From positions 8,355,934 through 8,419,933 of the forward strand of contig OZ020616.1 in NCBI GenBank assembly GCA_963971575.1: a DNA stretch of 64,000 bases, given 5' to 3'. Under the pieces are notes generated by a model that did no database searches, had not been told where the DNA came from, and saw only the letters and a program-made list of their open reading frames with translations. The DNA is from Liopterus haemorrhoidalis (Eukaryota > Arthropoda > Insecta > Coleoptera > Dytiscidae). Below, one piece after another: positions 42,792 to 53,750 of the stretch (position 1 is its first letter; each line of letters starts with the position of its first letter). The translations under genes and the position numbers were made by a program.

Positions 42792-44046
42792 AAGGTTTTG
42801 TAGCTATGACCAATAAAACCTCTATAATGTCACTCGTGTCTGTCTGTATGTTAGAAATTGTGCCAAAATGATGAATATAGAAATTTGAAATTTGCTTGTA
42901 CAACTCTTTCACCCACATGTAGGAAAACTATAGAGAGTTCAAAAAACACATAGCGGGGAAAATATCAACATATCTATTTAACGAAAAAATAAATACGAGG
43001 GTTGCCTTTTATATTTCGGGATTTGAGATCAAAAACAATTATTTATCAACAAAAGTGGCTTGATTGCTATTGAAAATATTCTCCATAAAGATCAATACAC
43101 TTTTCCATGCTTTTGAACCAATTATCGAAGCACTTTTTTCACTCCGATTGAGGCATTTTCCACTCCGATTGTCAAATTATGTAGGAACCAACGCGAACAA
43201 ATCTTTTTGACGACCAAATGTTCCTGCAATAGTGAATGTATGCTGGTCCCACTAATACTCAATGATACTTTAATCTCACGATAAGTCACATGACGATCTT
43301 GCAATATCAGTTCATGCACAGCATCAATTTTTTCCGGAACAACAACTAATTTTGGACGACTTTCACGAAATTCGTCCTCAAGCGAACTACGGCTACGATT
43401 GAAGTCGGCAAACCATCGATGAACAGTAGTCCTTGATGATGCTTTATCGTCGAAAGTCGAATTAAGTTCATCGATGCACTGTTGTTGGGTTAATCCACGT
43501 CGAAAGTTGTAAAAAATAATCGCTCGAAAATGTTCACGAATTAATTCTATTTTTAGCCGAAATGAATTTTTGCAACTTTCAACTGTAAACAAATAAAATT
43601 ATATTTTTAAAAATTAAATATGTTTATGCAATATTCGCCAAAAATGTGACAAAAAACGTTTGCCCCCCCTCTATTTCATAATATACATAATAATATACAA
43701 TTATGGGAACCGAAGTAGTTTAGCCAGGATTTTTCATCAGATTATTATTTCGAAAAATATAGATTTTTTTTGTGTTGTTAAAAAAATAATAACTTTTTTA
43801 AAATTAATTTTGTAGTATCAAAAGAATGATCTTTAGACGTAGACTAAGAAAATAAAAGTAGATTTTTTAGATTTCTTTATTTTAACACAATTTTAGTCAA
43901 AAAAACTCTTGCCTCGCATCTTATAACCCGGGGGGTTATTATGAAAATGTGAAAAAATTCTGAATAATGCATATTAAGTAGAACCGGAATGGTGACAGGA
44001 CTCTTTGTGGTTCTCCTTCACTTACTGGATACCTACAAAACCCACA
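42792..44046 (+). mobile_element. Family A-like repeat, diverged copy, interrupted by a mariner
   Basis: Starts AGGTTTTGTAGCTATGACC, has TCTGTCTG, a GAAATTTG and ACAACTCTTTCACCCACATG segment, then a mariner from 42,996 to about 43,600. It resumes with TTATGCAATATTCGCCAAAA and ends GGATACCTACAAAACCCACA with the TGTGTGAAAATTC tail. Confidence 0.65.
42996..43600 (-). pseudogene. Mariner with helix-turn-helix joined to its C-terminal tail
   Basis: The 3' end CGAGGGTTGCCTTTTATATT next to TA is intact (plus strand). The minus-strand ORF (43,592-43,122) reads LIREHFRAIIFYNFRRGLTQ, QQCIDELNSTFDDKASSRTT, VHRWFADFNRSRSSLEDEFR, then DAVHELILQDRHVTYREIKV and RWFLHNLT. It is followed in another frame by KKCFDNWFKSMEKCIDLYGE and YFQ, the usual last residues. 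So the catalytic core is deleted. The 5' inverted end is missing. Confidence 0.85.
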
Positions 44047-45789
44047 AATGTGTGAAAATTCTCACTATTGTACTATATTGCGTTTTGACGGACAGTTCTA
44101 ATTTTTTACGGTACCAACAAACTTAGATTTAAATTCATAGATATTAATTTCGTGACTAGATTTATAAAAAAGCATATTTAATAATCCAATTAAATTCTTC
44201 AAACTATCAAATCCGAATCATTTATATCAAAATCAAAATTAAAATCGTGATTTAAATTATATTTGAAACTGACGTAAGTCAATTTGAATCAAAGTACAAT
44301 AAAATCAAATATATAACTATAATAGAAACGTATAGAATTCACTTGACAAGCAGCGGGTGTCCATTAGCAAGAGGGACGCATTAAAAACTCTATGGAGTGA
44401 TTATTGCATGGAGTAAATGATGTGAACGCGCTGTCGGGGGCAAAAATTTCAATCTTCACAAGAACTGATTCAGAGATAGACCTTGAAACATAAAACTATT
44501 AGAATGAAAAGCGAAATAGAGTTTCAAACACGCAGTAAAAATGAGAAAATTAACTAAAAAGTCATTAAAAATAAAAACTTGGTTAACTAAACAGAAAAAA
44601 AAAAAAAAATAGCTGGAGCTTCATAACGTATTGGATATTTTACAGTAGAACAGGTTGTTTGAATGAACTTAGGCCAATTTTTATTTGCGCTACTTTTGTG
44701 GAGTGTAGCTGTTATTTGGACTGTGGGGGCATTTCTAGGATCGGTCGAAACGTCAAGGTTGGCTAGATGAATTTAAATAATTTCATTTGTACTTCATGGT
44801 ACTTACTTTGAAAGGCCCTCCACATAGTGGATTTACAAACTTGCGAGCGGTATCAAGTCTGAAAATCTAAAGGATCCGCCGGTTGGTTGCTTAGACTCTT
44901 TATGAGAGGAATAAGGGTGTTTGAATTAAAGGCTGCATTTTACTTAATCTACGTTTACTGTTTAATTAGAATCGAAAAGGTTATTGATTACATTAGAACT
45001 TACAATTATCGCTGGCTATAAAATCCCATGAGAGACACTCACAAAAACCTCACCATCACCGTATTCATCTCACAATACTCACGGTGTTTAACCCGTTACG
45101 AGGTTCGTTTATATAATTCTAAATAGACCTCAACACTTCCAGATTACTTCTGGTTTACTCTCGACAACTACCGGGTTTCTCTACCAAAATTACTTGGGAG
45201 GTTCGTCCGTTCACGGTGGCGTTTTATTCATCACTACTTTGTCTCTCACAAGATTTTTCCAACTCTTTTCTTAAACTAATTATCTGATCTCTGACCCCCT
45301 TTTTTTATCGTTATAAAAATAATCAGCTCTCCACATTAACAACAACCCTTTTATAAACTTATCTTTCTATGACCAATAATTTATAAACCCAAGTGATTAA
45401 TTTTTGACTCTAATTACTACGCGGTCCATCTCACTGAAAATATATTGTCGCCTATCGGCTTTTATATAAACATTTGACTGATACTATTTTGATCTAAACA
45501 ATACCGTTCTTTCAACTAATCATATAATATACGACCGGTAAATCACTCTGTATCTTTTTTTAATGCTTAACTAGAAAAATATGTGATATCTCAACTAACC
45601 CTTGAGAAAGTTTATCTTAAAGTAGATTAGTTCTAACATTTGAATAAATTGAATACTTTTTAACTAATTGAATAATTTTACTTTAAATAATAATGATATT
45701 TTATTTCTGAAATTACCACTCCCACAGGACGCTGACTTTCCTTTTCAAAATTTAATAATGAGTGACGAATCCTGGGCTATACTCTATGC
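44047..45789. other. No gene recognised; one dispersed repeat segment near 44,700-44,755
   Basis: No coding motif on either strand. The ACAGCAGGG-like and GGATCGGTCGAAACGTCA phrases connect it with repeats at 10,036 and 41,805. Confidence 0.35.
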
Positions 45790-46227
45790 CAGTGTTTCTC
45801 AAAAGATCCAGGTGCCAGGTCCGCGGACCACTAAAAAAAAAAAATATACACATTTTTTATGTAAATAACTTATATTTTGTTTATTTTCTGTAAAATTTCT
45901 GTGATTTTCTACAAATAAAATAAATGTATTTAGTAGCATAACAGAGGCGAATTAGGTGGTGGGCGGACTGGGCGGCCGCCCAGGGCCCACGAAGCCGGGG
46001 GGGGCACCGAGGCCTATATACAAATATTTCCATTCTATTTGAAATAATAGAGGGCTCATTTTAATTTTACCGCCCAGGGTCCCCAAGCAACTTAATTCGT
46101 CACTGGCACAATAAATATACCTATTTGTTTTCTTGCAAAAACTGAACCAACAATTATAATTAGTGGTCCGCGTTAGAAAATTATATGTTATACTGGTCCG
46201 CGGTGCGTTTTTGGTTGAAAAACACTG
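45790..46227. mobile_element. hAT-type MITE (438 bp) with exact 8-bp duplication
   Basis: Ends CAGTGTTTCTCAAAAGATCC and the reverse complement of CAGTGTTTTTCAACCAAAAA. GGTCCGCGG lies inside both ends. CTCTATGC flanks both sides (45,782-45,789 and 46,228-46,235). A second MITE is nested at 45,942-46,105. Confidence 0.9.
45942..46105. mobile_element. Nested MITE with CAGTGACGAATTA-type ends (164 bp)
   Basis: CAGAGGCGAATTAGGTGG at the left, reverse complement of CAGTGACGAATTAAGTTG at the right, GGGCGG runs inside. Flanks GCATAA and GCACAA suggest a decayed duplication. Confidence 0.65.
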
Positions 46228-46242
46228 CTCTATGCCGATGAC

Positions 46243-46410
46243 CAGTGTTGTAATGTATCTAGTTACAAGTATCTAGATATAGTAACTAGATACTTTTTCA
46301 AGTATCTAGGTACAAAAAAGATACTTTTTGAAATATGTATCTGTGTCTGTATCTGTACTTTATTTTTATACCGTGATACCGAGCTGATATAATAGTTTAA
46401 TTATAAATTG
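46243..46410. mobile_element. Isolated hAT-type left end
   Basis: CAGTGTTGTAATGTATCTAG followed by repeated GTATCTAG and AGATAC words. The right end (a TTACAACACTG) was not found. Confidence 0.5.
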
Positions 46411-46417
46411 TCATATA

Positions 46418-46983
46418 ATGGGTGTTTTTTTTAGAGGTATAGAACTTTAAATTGCAATAAAACAACGATGGATTATTCGATTGACATGAATTTTTTTTTT
46501 ATTCGAAAGATAATCTTGTGGCATTACATTTTAAATATGATTTCTGGCATATGACCGCCACGGCTGGCTCGGATGTAGTCCAATCTGGACGTCCAATTTT
46601 CGATGACTTTTTCCAACATTTGTGGCCGTATATCGGCAATAACACGGCGAATGTTGTCTTCCAAATGGTCAAGCGTTTGTGGCTTATCCGCATAGACCAA
46701 TGACTTTACATAGCCCCACAGAAAGTAGTCCAGCGGTGTTAAATCACAAGATCTTGGAGGCCAATTCACAGGTCCAAAACGTGAAATTAGGCGGTCACCA
46801 AACGTGTCTTTCAATAAATCGATTGTGGCACGAGCTGTGTGACATGTTGCGCCGTCTTGTTGGTATGATTTAATGTAATGCCACAAGATTATCTTTCGAA
46901 TAAAAAAAAATTCATGTCAATCGAATAATCCATCGTTGTTTTATTGCAATTTAAAGTTCTATACCTCTTAAAAAAACACCCGT
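46418..46983 (-). mobile_element. DD41D-type mariner turned into a foldback by end duplication (566 bp)
   Basis: About 115 bp at each end are near-perfect inverted repeats, beginning ATGGGTGTTTTTTTTAGAGG and, inverted, ACGGGTGTTTTTTTAAGAGG. TA flanks both sides (46,416-46,417 and 46,984-46,985). The inverted repeat includes DNA from downstream of the transposase stop codon (GGCATTACAT). So the original 5' end was replaced by a second inverted copy of the 3' end. Confidence 0.85.
46524..46886 (-). pseudogene. DD41D-type mariner transposase, C-terminal 120 residues
   Basis: Reads YQQDGATCHTARATIDLLKD, then FGPVNWPPRSCDLTPLDYFL, WGYVKSLVYADKPQTLDHLE, and ends PEIIFKM. From the Asp in QQD to the Asp in LDYFLWG there are 41 residues, which fits the DD41D mariner group. 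The ORF is open for this piece, but the helix-turn-helix and first catalytic Asp are gone and the 5' side is the duplicated terminal repeat. Confidence 0.85.
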
Positions 46984-47225
46984 TAGAATATTATATTTTT
47001 GCTATAGACAAAAAATTCTGAAAACAATTGAAATTTTTACGTTTGCAAATTAAATTTATATGGAATGTCAAAAGAAAAATATTATTTTCACTCGTTTTTC
47101 GCAGTTTTTGAACGGCCGTAAATATAGTAAGTATTATATGCAACACTTAGGAAAAATGAGTCATTATTAATGAAAACTAAGTTTTTGAATAAATATTGTT
47201 GCTATTTTGATGACGAATTTACTAA

Positions 47226-47757
47226 AAACATTTGAAAAATTCACCCTTTTGGAGGTGTGGAATGGACATAAGAGAAGGAGAGAAAAAGAAAAACGTAGGA
47301 ACAGATATAGCTGAAGGATTGAGAAATAGGGATAAGGAGGTACAGGAGCAGGAAAGACCAGACAGAATAGACAAATTGCGGAATGTGAAAAGATAAAGAG
47401 ATATGAGTCATCAGAATACCATGATACTTGAAGGGGAAAAGTGAAAGATCAGGAGATAGGGGAAGGAGGATAACTAGGTTAAGATGTGGCAATGAAGAGA
47501 GGAACAACAGTTACTGGGCAAAGCCAGAGGACAAGCTCTGCAGAATGTGCAAGGAAGAGGAGGAAACCTTGTAGCATTTAGCAAAGAGCTGCAGGGAGAT
47601 GCCAGTCTGGGAGGAAGAAAGAAAGGAATTGTTGAGTGAGGATGGTAAAGGAGAAAGGTTGGCGAGAGAACTGGAGGCAAGAAGGAAGGAGATCGTAGAG
47701 AGAAGCCGGAATGAGAATAGAAGAAGGAGGGACACTGGAGGAAGTAAAAAGGTATGA
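47226..47757 (+). pseudogene. LINE 3' fragment with CxxC finger, diverged third copy
   Basis: The plus strand reads TRLRCGNEERNNSYWAKPED, KLCRMCKEEEETL, a stop, HLAKSC with CxxC...H...C complete, then EARRKEIVERSRNENRRRR. Related to the LINE at 3540 and 13,705 but clearly a different copy or subfamily. ATGATGATGATGATG follows near 47,817. Confidence 0.75.
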
Positions 47758-48055
47758 AATAAAAAATATTGTTAAATATCTATTGTATGTTATTTTGTAG
47801 ATCGTACTTTTGGTGATGATGATGATGATGATGACTATACATCTTGTTTTGAAGAGATGGTTGAGTGAACTATTCTATCTACGAAACCTATAGTCTATTG
47901 GATATCGTAAGAGAAATTTAGTATTCAGTACGTTTATTCAGTAACTAAAACATTTAACCGTTTCTATTCCAGAATATATCACTCTGGTAAAAAATCTGAA
48001 AGAACTAATTTTATAAAAATTTATCGCTTTTAATTTTTCCGAGGATCTATTTGGT

Positions 48056-48113
48056 CATTCAGGTCGCAATGTGCTAGGTTGTTACTTGACGCAGTGCGCA
48101 GTTCGAATCCCTC
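48056..48113 (+). repeat. tRNA-like SINE head or relic
   Basis: GGTCGCAATGTGCTAGG resembles an A box, and AGTTCGAATCCC is a near-consensus B box. The arms do not pair into a cloverleaf. Confidence 0.45.
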
Positions 48114-48356
48114 TGAGCCTATAATGTGCACAACTGACTGATTATTTCATTGAACTGCTAAAAATTGCACCATTATTTTAACTTCCGCTTCCGTCCGACG
48201 TCCGGCTAAACGGAGATTCTCAAACGAACATTTTTACACATCAACCTAAAAGATTTTCTATTTGTGTGTAAATTTGGACAAAATAAAAAGAAAAACCAAG
48301 GATAAAAGAATATTCGCTGATATTGATATCAAACAAGATCCACAAAACATGTTTCA

Positions 48357-48523
48357 TATATATTTTATTTCCTTTCATGTTTATGGCCTTTGCTACTAAG
48401 GCAATTAGCCAGGACAGTTCTAATTTTGATTTTAATGAAAATTCCATTCCTGAACGGGATTTGAACCCGAGACCTTAGCAATGCAGAGCACGTGTGTTAC
48501 CACTACGTTACGCCAGTTGGCAT
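48357..48523 (-). mobile_element. tRNA-derived SINE
   Basis: On the minus strand, GCCAACTGGCGTAACGTAGT then GGTAACACACG (A box and D arm), GGGTTCAAATCCCG (B box), then a body ending CCTGGCTAATTGCCTTAGTA, GCAAAGGCCATAAA. The body recurs with an A tail at 27,437-27,495, which shows the family moved by retroposition. Confidence 0.75.
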
Positions 48524-48884
48524 ATGCCATGTTGTCGTCAAATATGTTTTAATTATGTTACCTAGGCTTCAGAGAAACAGTAGAAGGAATAAATTTCGAT
48601 GTTGTCATCCACAAACTAAAAAAAATAATAATAATAATAATAAACAGAAAATGTTGAAGATGGTATGGACTAGACACTATTGCACCTAAAATACGCACAA
48701 ATAAACTTTTGTAATTGCAAAATCTTTGCGTAATTTTGTAACCATATATTTGTTTATTATTAGGTAATCTGATACGGCAATCTTCTTCAAAAAACGTTTT
48801 TTTCTTGGCGTTGACTCTGAGCAAGAGTAAGGATGTGAATTCCTATCCTGACTATGTTATATAACTAGGTGTAAAAATACTTAC

Positions 48885-49172
48885 TTAATCCTAAAGCCTT
48901 TTTACCATTTTGTGGATCAGGCTGTTGGCGTCTGAGTATTAATCTTACGGTGTCCTCCATATTTCTTGTCATTTCTAGTTTCTTCCCATCTCATCGCTCT
49001 TCTTGCTGCTTTTCCATTTTCCACATTCTTCTTGGTGTTCCTCTGAATTTGCTTTTGGGGGTCCTTGCTTCAAAAACCATTTTTGCTTTTCTTTTATGGT
49101 CCATTCTGCATACATTTCGATACACCTTAAATTATCATTTTCCCCGGCATATCTCTCGGTTGCATAGATAAC
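48885..49172 (-). pseudogene. LINE 3'-end relic, same family as 10,445-11,090
   Basis: The minus strand reads CRMDHKRKAKMVFEARTPKS, KFRGTPRRMWKMEKQQEERW in one frame, the usual RMDxxRxxKxVFxARPxxxRxRGRPRxRW block. The 3' end AAAAGGCTTTAGGATTAAGT matches the other copy. Confidence 0.7.
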
Positions 49173-49573
49173 GGAGGCAGAAATTTGCTGGCGAACAGTT
49201 GATAAACTGGGGGGAGATAATGCTCGATATCAAGTTTAAATTAAAATGAATCGTTTTATAGTCGGTTCAATTTATTCTTTTTTTTTCTATTTCCTTAGGA
49301 CCCATAATGCTTGGGTGTTTGTCACCCGCTATCCCACCCCCCCCCAATATACCTAGTTAGCCCTAAAAATCATTAACCAGAGTATTCAAGGAAGATTTCT
49401 TATACTAACTAATTCATAAGTTGTATACAAAGTGCAAGACCCCGATCGATGCAGAAAGATCGGGGATTTTCACCCAGATCGATAAAGAAAGTCCAGGACA
49501 ATTCACAAGAAATCAAGGGTTGAGACTTTCGTATGGATTTTTTCTCACTGTAATATACCAGAATACGAAGAAT

Positions 49574-49750
49574 CAGGCCCTGAGATAACTTCAATAGGGC
49601 CCGGGCCAAACAACATTTCGGGGGCCCGATACCTCTTCGTTTGTTTATATCATTTATATAAAACATAAATAATTTTGCGGCGCTGGGGCACCTGAATCCC
49701 CCGGGACCCAGACCATATGGTCCTTTAACCCCCCTCCCTCTCTGGGCCTG
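49574..49750. mobile_element. hAT-type MITE (177 bp)
   Basis: CAGGCCCTGAGATAAC at the left, reverse complement of CAGGCCCAGAGAGGGAGG at the right. Flanks CGAAGAAT and CGAAGAAG match at 7 of 8. Interior rich in GGGCCCG. Confidence 0.8.
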
Positions 49751-49858
49751 CGAAGAAGCGTACGCTGCTGGTAAAGAGGCCATCGAACAAGAAGCTAACA
49801 TTCATCCCGGTTCTTAATATTAACTTCTGCAGCAACATCAAAGAACGATGTTCTATTT

Positions 49859-49973
49859 TCAGTGGCGTAGACAGATGGGGGGGGGGGGGGTTAGAACCCT
49901 CCATGAAACCGATTTTTCTTGTCACGACTTCATTTCTTCTTCTTTGTTTTCGATACTTTGGATATCCATTTTT
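49859..49973. mobile_element. Isolated hAT-type left end next to family A
   Basis: CAGTGGCGTAGACAGATGGG and a G run, no right end found. It directly precedes copy A3, as similar ends adjoin the family A/B copies at 11.6-14.5 kb. Confidence 0.5.
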
Positions 49974-50020
49974 AGGGTTTTGTAGGTATGACCAAAAAAC
50001 CCTTATACCGTCATTTTGTC

Positions 50021-50082
<62 letters not shown>

Positions 50083-50920
50083 TCGGTAAAAATTGTAGCC
50101 AAACGGCTAAATCTAGAGAGTTGAAATTTGGCATGCTTATACAAATCTTTGATCCGCACATAGGAAAAATACTAAAACATCTAAAAAACATACCGCCCTA
50201 AAAATATAAACAAATATGTGCTCATCGAAAACAAATATATTTTTTTTAAAGTTTGAGTAGGGTATCAAATGAAAGCCCTTAGTACGTGGATTAACGATCA
50301 AATTTTTATTTTTGCAAAATAAATTATTTTGAAGCGATTTTTGCCAAAATTGTGCAAAAAAAAATTTTCCCACACCTGTAGCCCAGATGGTTTAAACTAA
50401 AAATCTAAAAAAATTCTAAGTAATGTATATTGGTGTGAACCGAAATAATACAACAGGAATTTTTGATCAGATTATGTTTTCAGAAAATAACGCATTTTTT
50501 GTGGTTTTTGGTTCACAAAGTACAAAAGTTATACCAATGTAAGACACTCACATGCAAGGCGTGCGATAGCGCAACTGGTTAGAGCACTGGTGTCGTAATC
50601 TTTTAACGAAGGGTTTCGAGTTCGAGTACGGCGTGAATTTTATTTTTTTTTTGTTTTTTTTTGCATTTTTATTATGTTGAAATTATTTTGTCAAAATTCT
50701 AGTTATATTTTGACAAATGTTGTATTTAATTTTTAAGAGCGTAAATTTAATAACCAGTCTTATTATATGATTAACAGACGATAAATTATTTTAAAAATAT
50801 CGTTCATTTTGCCGTGAATAATACAAAGTAAAATTTGTCCTACACACTCATCATACCGCCTTCACATATTATATACCTGCGAAACCCTGAAATGTGGGAA
50901 TATTCACACTTCACATCAAT
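49974..50920 (+). mobile_element. Family A repeat, copy A3
   Basis: Starts AGGGTTTTGTAGGTATGACC, 15.5 GTCT units (50,021-50,082), the CGGCTAAATC...TTGGCATGC segment, tRNA-like block at 50,558-50,637, and the end GCGAAACCCTGAAATGTGGG, hairpin and T run. Full length, about 945 bp. Confidence 0.85.
50558..50637 (+). other. tRNA-like block in copy A3
   Basis: TAGCGCAACTGGTTAGAGCA is a good pol III A box and D arm; AGTTCGAGTAC (50,619-50,629) is the B box, starts 52 bases apart. GTGTCGTAATC stands at the anticodon arm. Best preserved of the three blocks. Confidence 0.7.
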
Positions 50921-50924
50921 TTTT

Positions 50925-51960
50925 ATTTTTGAATCCCATCCCACGAAGACACTCTGGCTATACTATTGTCCACTTTGATGTGAACTGCAAAAGTACGCTC
51001 GGAATTTCTGATGTCATAAGATTTTATCAAATAACATGTATTTTGAAAAAATCATCAGTACTAAAGCCTTTTGTGAGCCATCTCCTCTTTCAAAAGTGCC
51101 TTTCAACTTGCTCAATTTCTTGCTTGTTTCCAATTTTATGTTCTTAATTTCTTCAGGTCTTTTCATGCATGTTATCTTTTCTTCCGGAACTTTTGCTTCT
51201 GAGAGGTGTTTGCATATACACAGTAGTAAGGTCAAGTTGTTCTCATCGAGTCTTTTGACATAACTTATCTGGCTTAGTCTGTTGAGCTAGGCGCAGTAAA
51301 AAATAAATAAATAAATAAAATAACGTAAGTTTCTAAATGGAAGCTTGTTATATAAATTCACGCTAGAAAATTATTTTTAATGTTTATTATGATGTGCCTA
51401 CAGCAAAAAATGTTGTCCAAACATTTGCGCTTTTTGTTAGTCTCTTCGCTTTCTCTATATCTACGAAATCCTGAAATGTTTGAAAATGCAACATCACCCA
51501 ATGTATTTTAAATAGGGCTTAAATGAACGATACACTGGTGACTTGTTGAGATGCGCTGAAATCTAATAAATGTCCAACGCGACAAATATGTAGCTCCAGT
51601 TTAATTTCGCGTATAAATTCTTTAAACAAATGTCCATACATCATGGACTGTTTATTATTCTTATTACCCGGATCTATTTACTGCTGTTCTATAATTACAA
51701 TCGTTTAATTTCATTACAAACTCTAATGGACAGTTTACAGTAGTTTACTAAATTTTTACTACTGATTTGTAGCATCGTTTGTTTCACAAAATTACAATAT
51801 GGATGGTAAATGACTGTAATGATTTTTGTACTGATGTTATTTCAGACATAAATTTTGAGGGTGGTACGAGGCTATCACAATACAAGAAGTAACCAGGCAA
51901 CTTTCATTTGATGCCACACAATAACTTTAAATAATAATTGTAATAATAATAATCAGTTTT
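50925..51960. other. No gene recognised
   Basis: AT-rich DNA; short overlapping ORFs on both strands at about 50,929-51,263 share no known motif. Confidence 0.35.
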
Positions 51961-52029
51961 TTCAATTTTCCAGACCAAGATGGAGAACATATGTAAATGA
52001 GACCAAAAGTCAAACTGATTAACAGTATC

Positions 52030-52708
52030 CAAAGAAGAAGAAAAAGAAGAATAGAATTTCGGTTCAGATCAATGTACATTACTATTTTAATTTCGTTTAA
52101 AGGGGGTGGGGTGGCAATTTTCTTGGTAAATTTTTGAAAAACACCTGTTAAAATAAAGAAATCTAAAAAAAAACTTACGAGCCTTCTTTTCATACGACAA
52201 AATATATTAAAAATTTTTTTTTTCAACGACAAAAAATCTATATTTTTTGGAAAACTCATCTAATCAAAAATTCCTCTTGATCTATTTGGGCTCTCATCAA
52301 TGAACATCATTGAGATTTTTGGATCAATCTCTCTGGGAAATACAGTGAGGAATAGAAGTTTTAGACATATTTTTGGCAAAAGTTTCATAAAAAATCGATT
52401 TAAAAAAATTATTATTTGTCTGTTTTTTCACCTATTAATGGTTTTCATTTGATATCCCACCCAAAATTTATTTATTTTTTCATTAAATACTTAATTGTTT
52501 ATATTTATCTCGCCGCCATGTGTGTTTTTTTTTTAATTCTTTATATTTTTCTTGTTTGTACAATAGATCAAAGAGTTATATAAGCTTGCCAAATTCCAAC
52601 TTTCTATGATCAGCCGTTTGGCTACAATTTGTACCATACAGACAGACATACTGACAGACACATGAGTGACGTTATGAGGGTTTGTTTGGTGGTCATATCT
52701 ACAAAACC
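52030..52708 (-). mobile_element. Family A-like repeat, diverged minus copy
   Basis: On the minus strand it starts GGTTTTGTAGATATGACCAC, CAAACCCTCATAACGTCACT, a short GTCTGTCTG run, then AGCCAAACGGCTGATCATAG, GAATTTGGCAAGCTTATA. Later GATATCAAATGAAA and AGGAATTTTTGATTAGAT match the family. The 3' end is not clear. Confidence 0.65.
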
Positions 52709-52842
52709 GTAAAAGAAAAACGATGTCTCGAAAAACATTCAACGAGCAAAAAAAAAACAGGAAAACAGTATCCCAAAAAAACACCCAATGAAAAAAGAGA
52801 AAGGGTTTTCCTTATTATTTTGACATTTTGGTGGTGCCTGCT

Positions 52843-52945
52843 AAGACGTTGGCGCCCCTTAAGACGTTGGCGCCCCTTAAGACGTTGGCGCCCCTTAAGA
52901 CGTTGGCGCCCCTTAAGATGTTGGCGCCCCTTAAGACGTTGGCGC
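52843..52945. repeat. Tandem repeat, 18-bp unit, 5.7 copies
   Basis: AAGACGTTGGCGCCCCTT repeated from 52,843, with one T for C change in unit 5. As 18 is a multiple of 3, it keeps open frames that encode RRWRPL or KTLAPL repeats, which look like proteins but are only the array read through. Confidence 0.95.
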
Positions 52946-53427
52946 AAGGCGCAGTGCGGTCTTCAGTCTCCCCCACTATGACATTGATCTATTTTCTTGT
53001 TACCAAGAAAAATTCTTCCTAAGGTTTATCTATCCAGCAGTTTCTGTAAAAGTTTCCCACCGTCCTTATAATATCGTAAGATTATCTAGTTGGTGGTCAT
53101 CCTATATTCCTAGTTGCATTTCTAATAGGGATGTACATCGAAGGTAAAACATCGATGTTTAACATCTATGTTAACATCGGCGCTTACTATCGATGTTGAA
53201 AAAACATCGATGTATCGGAAACATCGATGTTTTATTAATATTAAAAAAGCTATTTATTTATATTATATAGATTTTATTTAATAATGTAAAGATAAAATAC
53301 GAAAAAAGTAACACATAATACACAAAAAACATTTATTAGATTTTGAAATAGAAATATTCCTTTTTAATAGTAATTAATTCCACATTAATATTATTATACC
53401 CAATATAATAATCCTAATTTGTACCTA

Positions 53428-53608
53428 CAGTCTATTCCAAACGATTAGGCGGAACTAACCGCAATTTTCATTTTTGAAATTTGTCATTAGATTTTTTTTA
53501 TATATTGAAGTTGACTTTTCCTGAACAAAATGATCAAAAGCTTCAATCAATTGGTAAAAGTAACTAGAATTGAAAATCTAGTTCCGCCTAAACCAAAGGA
53601 ACAGACCT
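53428..53608. mobile_element. TA-flanked MITE, plus copy, inside the hAT element
   Basis: Begins CAGTCTATTCCAAACGATTA, ends with the reverse complement of GGTCTGTTCCTTTGGTTTAG; see 32,034. TA on both sides. Confidence 0.75.
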
Positions 53609-53750
53609 TACTAGTTTTACATTTCTAAAATGAAATATTGGATTTTATTACAATACTAATATAGTAATCTTAATGTTAATTTTATATTATTTAACATAAA
53701 AATAACACTGTCATACACAATTATTTTTATACTTTTTTAAGTTGAAATAA

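Noticed and set aside
52682..53022. ORFs with RRWRPL and KTLAPL repeats
   Set aside because: Read-through of an 18-bp tandem array whose length is a multiple of three; neighbouring codons have no coding signal.
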